This document shows, in pieces, positions 41,421 to 49,491 of a stretch of DNA of 64,000 bases. How positions within the stretch are numbered: the stretch's first letter is position 1; each line of letters begins with the position of its first letter. The notes under the pieces were generated by a model. It worked only from the letters and a program-made list of their open reading frames with translations, was not told the DNA's origin and did no database searches. Position numbers and translations under genes: made by a program. Origin of the DNA: Pseudomonadales bacterium (lineage in GTDB: Bacteria; Pseudomonadota; Gammaproteobacteria; Pseudomonadales; Azotimanducaceae); NCBI GenBank assembly GCA_041395945.1, contig JAWKZN010000001.1:1612001-1676000 (forward strand), given 5' to 3'.

Positions 41421-42187
41421 CTTGCGCCGGGGTAGGTACGCTGCAGAAATTGCATTTCCGCGAGCAGGGGTCCCAGCAGTTCCGTATGTTCTCCGCGCTT
41501 GCCGAACCAGCGATAGTCAGACTGTCCCGGCCGCTGCAGACGGGCCTCCGCCAGGGCGGCATCGATCAGAGCATCCCAGTCAGCGCGCAGGGCGGCCAGG
41601 TCCGGTCCGATACCGGCCGCTGCCATAGCCTGGTCGATGGCATCCGCTGCGAACAGTTCCCGGGTGAACTTCCACAATTTCGTCACCGCTGCAGTGGTAC
41701 GTGTCTGACTTTCCCGGGTGCCATCGCCCAGACGCACCAGCCAGCCCCGGCTGAAGCGCCAGTGGTAGCGGGCCTCGATCAGCGCATCGGCGGCGATACC
41801 AGCGAGTCGTTCGTCGCTGGAGGACTCCAGAGCCTCCAGCAGTACCAGCCGCCAGGCGTCGACCAGCACCTGCCGGACGATTGTGGTCGCGAAGTCGCCG
41901 TTGTCCTGTTCCGCGAGATTGATGTGACAGTAAGCCTCCGGTTCCCGCAGAAACGCCAGGGCATCCGCATCCCGTCCCGCCCCCTCGAGTTCGCCGGCAT
42001 AGGTCAGCAGTGCGCGCGCCTGACCGAGACAGTCCAGGGACAGATTGGCAATCGCCAGTTCTTCTTCCAGGGCCGGGGCATGACCGATCCACTCGGCCAG
42101 TCTCTGCCCCAGCAGCAGATGGGTGTCTGCCAGGCGCAGCACATAGGTCTGCCGCTCAGAGGTTGTCGACGTCATCGGGGATTTCAT
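41414..42187 (-). CDS. paaC: Phenylacetyl-CoA epoxidase structural subunit PaaC
   Basis: A 257-residue, mostly helical ferritin-like protein. 'EEELAIANLSLDCLGQARALL' and 'EARYHWRFSRGWLVRLGDGT' are typical PaaC stretches. PaaC is the non-catalytic partner of PaaA in the epoxidase core. The frame starts at ATG 42187 and a second ATG at 42175 is possible; both overlap the end of paaB. The gene is translationally embedded between paaB and paaE. Confidence 0.94.
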   Translation of the reverse strand: MKSPMTSTTSERQTYVLRLADTHLLLGQRLAEWIGHAPALEEELAIANLSLDCLGQARALLTYAGELEGAGRDADALAFLREPEAYCHINLAEQDNGDFATTIVRQVLVDAWRLVLLEALESSSDERLAGIAADALIEARYHWRFSRGWLVRLGDGTRESQTRTTAAVTKLWKFTRELFAADAIDQAMAAAGIGPDLAALRADWDALIDAALAEARLQRPGQSDYRWFGKRGEHTELLGPLLAEMQFLQRTYPGARW

Positions 42188-42440
42188 AGAAGGTCGGGTG
42201 CCGGTACACCTTGCCCTGAGCGGGCTGGAAGAAGGCGTCAGCGTCTGCAGGGTCGGAGGCCAGAATGTCCCGGGACGCCACCACCCAGATGCTCACCCCT
42301 TCCATGCGCCGGGTGTACAGATCCCGGGCATGTTCGAGCGCCATGGCGGGGTCGGTGGCATGGACGCTGCCGACATGCCGGTGATCGAGACCGGACCGGG
42401 CACGCACAAAAACTTCATAGAGCGGCCACTGATCACTCAC
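42156..42440 (-). CDS. paaB: Phenylacetyl-CoA epoxidase subunit PaaB
   Basis: A 94-residue protein of normal PaaB length. 'WPLYEVFVRARSGLDHRHVGSVHATDPAMAL' and 'RDLYTRRMEGVSIWVV' are the family signature. PaaB bridges PaaAC units and is needed for activity. It overlaps paaA by four bases and paaC by about 30. Confidence 0.95.
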   Translation of the reverse strand: MSDQWPLYEVFVRARSGLDHRHVGSVHATDPAMALEHARDLYTRRMEGVSIWVVASRDILASDPADADAFFQPAQGKVYRHPTFYEIPDDVDNL

Positions 42441-43465
42441 AGCGTTTCACCCGCCGCTTCCGAGCCGCGCCAGGCTGCCCGGGTATCTATCCGTGTATCA
42501 GCATGTTTACGCGCATAGGCTGCGGCTGCCTCTCTCACCCAGGCACCGTTTTCATGGGCCGCTCTGCGGGCATCGAGCCGCTCCGTATTGCAGGGGCCAT
42601 CGCCTGCGAGTACCCGCTGGAACTCTTCCCAGTCGATGGCGCCGTGGCGGTAGTGGCCGGTTGCGGCATCGAATCGCAGTTCCGGATCGGGTACTGCAAG
42701 GCCCAGGTAGTCGGCCTGGGGTACGGTGACATCGATGAACTTCTGGCGCAGCTCGTCGTTGCTGAAGCGTTTGATCTTCCAGGCCATCGACTGACTGGAA
42801 TGGACGGACTCAGCGTCACTGGGCCCGAACATCATCAGGCTCGGCCACCACCAGCGCTCCAGCGCCTGCTGTGCCATGTCGCGCTGGGTCTGACTGCCAC
42901 GCACCAGGGCGTGCATGATGTCGAAACCCTGACGCTGATGAAAACTCTCCTCCCGACAGATGCGCACCATGGCCCGGGCATAGGGTCCATAGGAGCAGCG
43001 GGCCAGGGGGATCTGATTCATGATCGCAGCGCCATCCACCAGCCAGCCGATGGCGCCCACATCCGCCCAGGTCAGCGTCGGGTAATTGAAAATGCTCGAG
43101 TATTTCGCAGCGCCGCTGAGCAGCTGATCGATCAGCTCCTCCCGGGATACTCCCAGCGTCTCCGCCGCGCTGTACAGGTAAGCGCCGTGGCCGCCCTCGT
43201 CCTGCACTTTGGCAATGAGGATCAGCTTCCGCTCCAGAGTCGGCGCCCGGGTGATCCAGTTGCCTTCGGGCAGCATGCCCACGACCTCGGAGTGGGCATG
43301 CTGGGAAATCTGCCGGATCAGCGTCTTCCGATAGGCGGCGGGCATCCAGTCCTGCGGCTCGATCTTCTCTTCCGCATCGATGCGTGCCTGGAAACGGGCT
43401 TCGAGTTCTGACCGCTCCTCGGCACTGAGTGCCGCTTCACTTGCGTCGAGCCCCTGGCTGTACAT
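42437..43465 (-). CDS. paaA: Phenylacetyl-CoA epoxidase catalytic subunit PaaA
   Basis: A 342-residue ferritin-like diiron monooxygenase subunit that epoxidises the ring of phenylacetyl-CoA. Diiron ligands are visible in 'VQDEGGHGAYLY' (E-x2-H) and 'CREESFHQRQGF' (E-E-x2-H). 'MPEGNWITRAPTLERK'-type sequence around residue 66 matches PaaA. ATG at 43465 shares one base with the stop of the hydrolase gene (TGATG), fixing the start; a longer frame to 43627 would overlap that gene widely. Confidence 0.95.
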   Translation of the reverse strand: MYSQGLDASEAALSAEERSELEARFQARIDAEEKIEPQDWMPAAYRKTLIRQISQHAHSEVVGMLPEGNWITRAPTLERKLILIAKVQDEGGHGAYLYSAAETLGVSREELIDQLLSGAAKYSSIFNYPTLTWADVGAIGWLVDGAAIMNQIPLARCSYGPYARAMVRICREESFHQRQGFDIMHALVRGSQTQRDMAQQALERWWWPSLMMFGPSDAESVHSSQSMAWKIKRFSNDELRQKFIDVTVPQADYLGLAVPDPELRFDAATGHYRHGAIDWEEFQRVLAGDGPCNTERLDARRAAHENGAWVREAAAAYARKHADTRIDTRAAWRGSEAAGETL

Positions 43466-44196
43466 CAGAGGGCTCCCGGCGTATGCCGATCGAGAAAGTC
43501 TGCGACCGCCCGCTTTGCGCCAGCCTGGTGCTCGGGCTCCTTCCAGTGTTCGATAAATTCCGCATGCGGTGCGAGTTCGGCAATCGCCCGGGAGACTGAC
43601 TCCGGGTGATAGAGATCTTTGCCGCACAGCACCAGCAGCGGAGTCTGGGTATTGCGCACAAAATCCCGATCCGCCGTGAAGAGGAATTCTCCGCCATACA
43701 TCCGGTCGCGAAACGCCAGCCAGGATGCCTCGCTGACTTCCGGATGCCGGGCTTTCAGCTCGTCTGCCCAGCTGTCGAACATGTCATAAAAGGCCTGCCG
43801 GTTGTTGTCCAGCCCGATGGTCTGAAACAGGACGGCGGACGCAACCCGCTCCGGAGCTGCCTCGATCAGGCCGAAAATGTAGGAGCCGCCGATACACATA
43901 CCGGCAGCATGAAAGCGATCCACACCGAGATGATCGAGCAGCGCCAGCTGGTCTCTGGTATAGACGTGCCAGGAGTCCGACGCCGTAACCGGCGCAGTGG
44001 AACGTCCGGCGTTGCGCTGGTCCATGGCGATGACCCGATACTGTCCACTGAGATCCTCGATGGGATTCCAGGGGGTGCGTTCCCAGAAGTCCATGGCGGA
44101 GCGCATCCCGCCAGGCGCAATCAGCAGCAGCGGAAATCCCTCACCCTGAACCTGATAGTGGATGGCGACCTCACCCTGCTCGAACATCGGCATCAC
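43465..44196 (-). CDS. Alpha/beta hydrolase with a cysteine nucleophile
   Basis: A 243-residue alpha/beta hydrolase. The nucleophile elbow reads 'AAGMCIGGSY', placing Cys101 where serine is usual (G-x-S-x-G). The catalytic acid is probably in 'VLCGKDLYHPES' and the His in 'KEPEHQAG'. Cys nucleophiles are known in dienelactone hydrolases, which act on ring-cleavage lactones. It is coupled by overlaps to the protease gene upstream and paaA downstream, so a role in the aromatic pathway, such as hydrolysing a CoA ester or lactone, is plausible (inference). Confidence 0.85.
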   Translation of the reverse strand: MMPMFEQGEVAIHYQVQGEGFPLLLIAPGGMRSAMDFWERTPWNPIEDLSGQYRVIAMDQRNAGRSTAPVTASDSWHVYTRDQLALLDHLGVDRFHAAGMCIGGSYIFGLIEAAPERVASAVLFQTIGLDNNRQAFYDMFDSWADELKARHPEVSEASWLAFRDRMYGGEFLFTADRDFVRNTQTPLLVLCGKDLYHPESVSRAIAELAPHAEFIEHWKEPEHQAGAKRAVADFLDRHTPGAL

Positions 44197-45662
44197 TGAC
44201 TCCCCTGCATGATGGCACTCCGGATGCTCGCAAGTCGGGCGTCATCCCGCAAGCGCAGGTCCGGGCCTGCAGTCTCCAGGCCCAGATCAGTATAGAGACT
44301 GCGCAGATCCGGCATACCCTCGCTGCTCACAAACGCCCGATAAAGCGGGATAAACACCGGGTGCGTGCTGAGGCTGTCGAGCCGGCTGAACAGCTCCTCG
44401 CCCCGCCAGATCTGCGCGGAAGGCAGGCAGCAGGCTGCGAGTCGAGCCAGCACACTGTCCAGGGACTCGTGTCCAGCACTCAGTTCGCGCAGCCGGACAT
44501 CGGCCATCAGTGCCAGGGCGGCTCCGCTCCAGTAGATGAGCATGCGCATATCTCGAAAAGGGCGTTCGTCGATCCTGCTCAGCAATGGCGGATCCGCCAC
44601 CGCGTCGGCCTGGGTGAAAGCGCGGTGCAGTCTCTGCCAGGCTTCCAGGGGACTGTAGATGCCGCGCCGCGCCAGCAGCACATTCTGGTAGTAACTGGAA
44701 AAACCCTCGGATATCCATTTTTCCCGGGAACGCACATAGGGCAGGAGCAGATGGCTGAACTCATGGGTCGCCGTCCAGTCGCCATCGAGATCCGTCAGAG
44801 ACCGGGACGCATCCACGAAGAACCGCACACTCTCCCCGCCGTCTCGAATCACGTAGCCGAAAGGAACGGCCGAGCGCCCGCCGGACGGGACCGGCTGCAC
44901 GATCACCTGCGCCCCGGGGGACGGGAATCGACCCCCTACCGAGGCCACATCCGCAATCGAGGTGCCGAGCCAGGACAGCATCCTGTTTCGGTCGAGGCGC
45001 TGCTGCGGACCGTCGATCAGCGCAACCCGGATTGCGGCATTGCCTGACCCGATGACCGCCTCCTCAAAGCGGCCAAACACGGCAATGGCCGTACTGCTGC
45101 CGGGTGAGTCAGACACGACAAAGCGTCCGTCGCCCAGTGCCTGCCAGGGTACCGAGACCCGTATCCCGGGCGGCAGCACAAAAGTCACCTGTATTCCCCG
45201 GGAAGCCGCGCGGGACGGCCGCCACAACCAGGCGGCGGGGGTGGTCACCCGGACGTCGGCGGCAACGGGTGGATTGCGCCGATCCTGCAGTGCCTGCAGC
45301 GGGTATTCGTACTCGAGGCAGCGCAGCTCGCCGGCAAGGATACGGTTGCCGGCCAGACGCAGACTGCCGGTATCGCAGCGATCCGTTCCGCGCAGGTATT
45401 CACTCCTGCCCTGTTCAGCCTGCAGCTCGCTCACCGCTGCAGCGAATTGCGCCCGCACAAGAACGGACGACAGGTCGTCGGCTACCTGCACTCTATATTC
45501 GTGAGGGGTGGCGCTCGCAGAGACCGGCACTGGTCCGATCAGCAGCCACAGCAGTGCCGCTGCGCACCAGCTGCACCTGGGCAGCCAGATCGATCGCTCA
45601 TCTGTGGCAGGGCGGGTTACCCTGTCGGCTGTGATCACACTGATTTCCTGCACTTTTTTCAT
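44193..45662 (-). CDS. Exported metallopeptidase-like protein (HExxH, M1/M61-type)
   Basis: About 489 residues with a hydrophobic leader ending near 'GPVPVSASA'. The zinc-peptidase motif H300-E301-x2-H304 in 'TATHEFSHLLLPYV' is followed after 14 residues by a third ligand, Glu319, in 'WISEGFSSYYQ', the gluzincin pattern of M1/M61 families. It probably acts in the periplasm. The start is uncertain: ATG 45662 or GTG 45638 (with AGGA upstream). It is divergent from, and overlaps at the 5' end, the symporter gene, and is coupled to the hydrolase gene by ATGA. Confidence 0.8.
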   Translation of the reverse strand: MKKVQEISVITADRVTRPATDERSIWLPRCSWCAAALLWLLIGPVPVSASATPHEYRVQVADDLSSVLVRAQFAAAVSELQAEQGRSEYLRGTDRCDTGSLRLAGNRILAGELRCLEYEYPLQALQDRRNPPVAADVRVTTPAAWLWRPSRAASRGIQVTFVLPPGIRVSVPWQALGDGRFVVSDSPGSSTAIAVFGRFEEAVIGSGNAAIRVALIDGPQQRLDRNRMLSWLGTSIADVASVGGRFPSPGAQVIVQPVPSGGRSAVPFGYVIRDGGESVRFFVDASRSLTDLDGDWTATHEFSHLLLPYVRSREKWISEGFSSYYQNVLLARRGIYSPLEAWQRLHRAFTQADAVADPPLLSRIDERPFRDMRMLIYWSGAALALMADVRLRELSAGHESLDSVLARLAACCLPSAQIWRGEELFSRLDSLSTHPVFIPLYRAFVSSEGMPDLRSLYTDLGLETAGPDLRLRDDARLASIRSAIMQGSQ

Positions 45663-47220
45663 GGCACTGGTGGCCTGGTATGCCTACCGCCGCACCCGGG
45701 GTCAGACCGGCAGCCGCGATGGCTATTTCCTGGCGGGTCATGGTCTGACAGGTACCTTTATCGCGGGTTCGCTCCTTCTCACCAATCTTTCTGCCGAGCA
45801 GCTCATCGGCCTGAATGGTTCGGCCTACGCCTTCAATCTATCGAGCATGGCCTGGGAAGTCACCGCCGCAGTCGCCATCGTGGTGATGGCCATGTTTCTG
45901 CTGCCGCGCTATCTGACCGGAGGATTCACCACCCTGCCGGAGTTTCTGGAGTCCCGCTTCGACGCCCGGGTACGGCGCGCCACCGCTCTGCTGTTTCTGC
46001 TCGGCTACGCTCTGGTCACCATCCCTGCCGTGCTCTACTCGGGTTCGCTCGCCGTGCTCGCGCTGTTCGACGTATCCGGCCTCCTGCAGCTCGAACGCGA
46101 CCAGGCACTGCATGTGACCGTGTGGATCATCGGTCTCGTGGGAGCTGCCTACGCAATATTCGGCGGACTCAAGGCAGTCGCCGTTTCAGACACCCTCAAT
46201 GGCGCAGGGCTGCTGATCATCGGTGTGATCGTGCCGGTGCTCGGACTTGTGCAACTCGGTGGCGGCAGCGCGCTGGAAGGACTCGCCATCCTGACCAGTG
46301 AACACACGCACAAACTCAACGCCATCGGTACCGCGACCGATCCTACCCCCTTCGGCACCCTGTTTACCGGCATGATCCTCGCCAACCTCTTCTACTGGGG
46401 CACCAACCAGTACGTCATTCAGCGTACGCTGGGCGCGAGCAGTCTCGCCGAGGGTCAGAAAGGCGTGCTGATTTCCGGTTTCTTCAAACTTGCTGTGCCT
46501 TTTCTGATGATGTTTCCCGGCATCATCGCCTTTCACCTGTATGGGGGTGGTCTCATCAGCATGGACGACGCCTACCCTACCCTGGTGCGCGACGTGCTGC
46601 CCGACTACCTGGGTGGATTCTTCCTCGCCGTGTTACTCGGTGCCGTGCTGAGCTCATTCAATTCGCTGCTCAACAGCGCCTCCACCCTGTTTGCCGTCGA
46701 CCTCTACCAGCCGCTGCGCCCCGCAGCATCCGATGCAGAACTGATCCGGGTGGCCCGCATCATCGGCACCCTTCTCGCCCTGTTCTCCTTCATCGTAGCG
46801 CCGCTGCTGCAGTACGCGCCGGAAGGACTATGGCAGCTCATCCGGCGCTTCACCGGGTTCTACAACATTCCCATCATCGCCATCGTCACCATGGCCGTTC
46901 TGGGGGGTCGCGGTACCCACCGGGTGCCCGCCAGCGGCGCACTGGCCGCCATCGGCTTCCACCTGGTGGCCTACGGAATACTGACCTTCGTCTGGGACAG
47001 CGGTATCCACTTCATTCACCTCTACGCACTGCTGTTCATCTGCGAGATCGGCATCATGCTGTGGTTTGGCTGGCGTCAGCCGGCGCTGGCGAACTCGCCG
47101 CTGCAGCGCGCAGTAATCGACATGACACCCTGGCGCTATGCCCGACCGGTGAGCGGGGTGCTGCTGGCGTCAATGGTGGGGCTGTATCTGGTGTTCTCCC
47201 GGCTTGGACTGGCTAGTTGA
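45631..47220 (+). CDS. Sodium:solute symporter (SSS/SGLT family)
   Basis: About 529 residues with 13-14 membrane helices. Family hallmarks include 'DGYFLAGHGLTG', 'NLSAEQLIGLNGSAYAF', 'GLKAVAVSDTLNGAGL', 'LFYWGTNQYVIQRTLGA' and 'LLGAVLSSFNSLLNSASTLFAVDLY', close to the SGLT-like branch that carries sugars or similar solutes with sodium. GTG at 45631 is chosen since the first helix ('ITLISCTFFMALVAWYAY') begins there. The substrate is unknown. Confidence 0.9.
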   Translation: MITLISCTFFMALVAWYAYRRTRGQTGSRDGYFLAGHGLTGTFIAGSLLLTNLSAEQLIGLNGSAYAFNLSSMAWEVTAAVAIVVMAMFLLPRYLTGGFTTLPEFLESRFDARVRRATALLFLLGYALVTIPAVLYSGSLAVLALFDVSGLLQLERDQALHVTVWIIGLVGAAYAIFGGLKAVAVSDTLNGAGLLIIGVIVPVLGLVQLGGGSALEGLAILTSEHTHKLNAIGTATDPTPFGTLFTGMILANLFYWGTNQYVIQRTLGASSLAEGQKGVLISGFFKLAVPFLMMFPGIIAFHLYGGGLISMDDAYPTLVRDVLPDYLGGFFLAVLLGAVLSSFNSLLNSASTLFAVDLYQPLRPAASDAELIRVARIIGTLLALFSFIVAPLLQYAPEGLWQLIRRFTGFYNIPIIAIVTMAVLGGRGTHRVPASGALAAIGFHLVAYGILTFVWDSGIHFIHLYALLFICEIGIMLWFGWRQPALANSPLQRAVIDMTPWRYARPVSGVLLASMVGLYLVFSRLGLAS

Positions 47221-47767
47221 AGCTTTCGGTGGCCATCAGTTTCCGTATCTGGGCCGGCCCATCGATGATGTCCAGGGAGACCAGCCGCTGCCCGGCATCA
47301 AGTAGCGCCAGTGCCGGCAGCGCCCGCACACCGAGCCGCAGACCGAGTTCCTGAGACAGCAGCAGCCGTTCGGGATCAATACCCTGCTCATCCGCATAGC
47401 GCTCAAAGGCGGCGAGCGGCATGCCGTCGCCGACCCAGTAGGCACTGACGGCCCCGGTTTCCAGCGCACTCTGATAGGCCGGCAGGACGCTGCGACAGAT
47501 CGGACAATCTGCAGCTATGAAGAGCAGACTGGTGAAAGATTCAGTCGTTTGACCACCACCCAGACTGACCTTTCCACCGGCGAGTGTCGGCACGGTGATC
47601 TCCGGCAGGCGATCCCCGGCATGCAGATGGGGCTGATTGCGGGCCAGTGATGCGGGCGCGGTTCGTTCGTGGAGAATGCCGATCTGCCGCGCCAGCGACA
47701 GCACCACAACCGCAAGTCCGATCAAAATCAGAAACTGCAGGCCGGTCGCGACTGCCAGCCAGCTCAT
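47213..47767 (-). CDS. MauD-like membrane-anchored thiol-disulfide protein
   Basis: A 184-residue protein with an N-terminal membrane helix (about 5-25), then 'LARQIGILHERTAPAS', the segment characteristic of MauD, and a thioredoxin-like domain with Cys88-Pro-Ile-Cys91 in 'FIAADCPICRSVLPAY'. MauD proteins help form the disulfides of amine dehydrogenase light chains. It overlaps the malonyl-CoA synthetase gene by four bases, and the TTQ enzyme genes lie about 18 kb away (27953-29724). Whether it serves that enzyme is inference. Confidence 0.8.
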   Translation of the reverse strand: MSWLAVATGLQFLILIGLAVVVLSLARQIGILHERTAPASLARNQPHLHAGDRLPEITVPTLAGGKVSLGGGQTTESFTSLLFIAADCPICRSVLPAYQSALETGAVSAYWVGDGMPLAAFERYADEQGIDPERLLLSQELGLRLGVRALPALALLDAGQRLVSLDIIDGPAQIRKLMATESFN

Positions 47768-49341
47768 GGGCCAGCACCCTCTTCGCGCTCTTTGTTTTCT
47801 TTGCTTCCTCTACTGTCTTTGCCCACACCCCCCCCTGCCGGTGCTGCCGGGAACAGATCCGCGTACTGTGACCTGAGCGCGTTCTTCTGCACCTTACCCA
47901 TGGCGTTGCGCGGCAGCTGCTCCAGATTGATTACCCGCTTCGGCTGTTTGAACCGGGCCAGTCTGCCGGACAGGGCAGCATCCACCGTCGCCAGGGCAAC
48001 CGGTTCACCGCGAGGCACGACCACAGCCACAACGGCTTCCCCGAAATCAGGATGCGGCACCCCGATCACCGCACTTTCTTCCACTTCGGGCATCTCATCG
48101 AGCAGCGTCTCGACTTCCTTGGGATAGACGTTGTAGCCACCGGAGATCACCAGATCCTTGCCACGACCGACAATGCTGACCCGTCCCCGCGCATCCATTG
48201 TGGCGAGATCGCCGGTGATAAAAAAACCATCGGCACGGAATTCTTCTGCGGTTTTCTCCGGCAGCTTCCAGTAGCCGCTGAAGACATTCGGACCCTTAAC
48301 TTCAATGACACCGACCGACCCTGCGGGCAGCACCTCTCCCTCCGGCGATGCGATTCTCAACTGTACTGCAGGCAGTGGAAAGCCGACGGTCCCGGCGACC
48401 CTGGCGCCCTGCAGCGGATTGGACGTGTTCATCATGGTCTCGCTCATGCCGTAGCGCTCGAGAATGGTGTGTCCCGTACGCGCCTCCCAGGCTTCAAAGG
48501 TCTGTATGGTCAGCGGGGCAGAACCGCTGATGAACAGACGCATGCCGCTGCAGATGTCCGCGGTCAGCCCGGGCGCCGCCAGCAGTCGGGTATAGAATGT
48601 CGGCACGCCCATCATCACCGTTGACCGTGGCAGGCTGCTGAGCACCTCCGCCACGTCGAACCCGGACAGGAAGATCATCTTCGAGGCTTTCAGCAGCGCG
48701 CAATGCAGCGCAATGAACAGGCCGTGAACGTGGAAGACCGGTAATGCGTGCAGCAACACGTCATCATCGTGCCAGCCCCAGAAATCGATGAGGATGACCG
48801 CGTTGGTTGCCAGGTTACCGTGGCTGAGCATGGCCCCCTTGGATCTGCCGGTAGTGCCGGAGGTGTAAAGAATGGCAGCGAGATCCGTCGTGCTTCGCTG
48901 CGCTGTGTCCGTCGCGGCGGATGCCGTAGTCTGGGGCAGCGATCCCCGGCCATCAGTGCCCAGAGAACGCACGGTGACGGCATCCGCCACCCGGGCAAAC
49001 GCCCCCTCATCTGCCGGTCTGCAGACAAACAGTGCCGGCTCCGCATCACGACGGAAATAGGCCACTTCCTCCGGGGTATAGGCGGTGTTGATCGGCACAA
49101 AGACCGCGCCGCTGCGCAGACAGGCCAGATACAGAAACACCGCCTCGGGCGACTTCTCCACCTGCACCAGCACCCGGTCACCCGGTTCCACGCCCAGCGT
49201 GCGCAGTTTCTCCGAGTACACTCCGGCCTGGGTATCCAGTTCACCGTAGCGGATCTGCCTGCCGCCCGGTACTTCCATCGCGATCCTGGACGGATCGCGC
49301 AGGAAGGATTGGCGCAACAGCCAGTAGAAGTTTTCGTTCAT
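47764..49341 (-). CDS. matB: Malonyl-CoA synthetase-like acyl-CoA ligase
   Basis: A 525-residue AMP-forming ligase: P-loop 'LYTSGTTGRSKGAMLSHGNL', 'GYWKLPEKTAEEF', 'GFFITGDLATMD', 'GRGKDLVISGGYNVYPKEVE' and the catalytic lysine in 'RNAMGKVQKNALR'. 'GMSETMMNTSNPLQG' matches the MatB branch that converts malonate (or methylmalonate) to its CoA ester. The last 25 residues form a polar, charged tail encoded by a purine-rich stretch with AAAGAAAACAAAGAG, unusual for the family. The gene is coupled to the MauD-like gene. Confidence 0.88.
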   Translation of the reverse strand: MNENFYWLLRQSFLRDPSRIAMEVPGGRQIRYGELDTQAGVYSEKLRTLGVEPGDRVLVQVEKSPEAVFLYLACLRSGAVFVPINTAYTPEEVAYFRRDAEPALFVCRPADEGAFARVADAVTVRSLGTDGRGSLPQTTASAATDTAQRSTTDLAAILYTSGTTGRSKGAMLSHGNLATNAVILIDFWGWHDDDVLLHALPVFHVHGLFIALHCALLKASKMIFLSGFDVAEVLSSLPRSTVMMGVPTFYTRLLAAPGLTADICSGMRLFISGSAPLTIQTFEAWEARTGHTILERYGMSETMMNTSNPLQGARVAGTVGFPLPAVQLRIASPEGEVLPAGSVGVIEVKGPNVFSGYWKLPEKTAEEFRADGFFITGDLATMDARGRVSIVGRGKDLVISGGYNVYPKEVETLLDEMPEVEESAVIGVPHPDFGEAVVAVVVPRGEPVALATVDAALSGRLARFKQPKRVINLEQLPRNAMGKVQKNALRSQYADLFPAAPAGGGVGKDSRGSKENKEREEGAGP

Positions 49342-49491
49342 AGCCCTCTGTTACCCTTAAGCAGCCTCTGCTCAAACATCCCCGCCTCAGAGACTCTTTA
49401 ACGCTTGAGCGACAGTGTACACGCGGAACTTCGGTCGCCATACGCGTCCTAAAGAGGGTAATCTAGCCAGCCAACTGCCGGTGACAGACCA

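Noticed and set aside
41393..43411. A 672-residue open frame on the plus strand across paaA, paaB and paaC
   Set aside because: It is antisense to unmistakable paa genes and its product is Arg/Gly/Pro/His-rich without domains.
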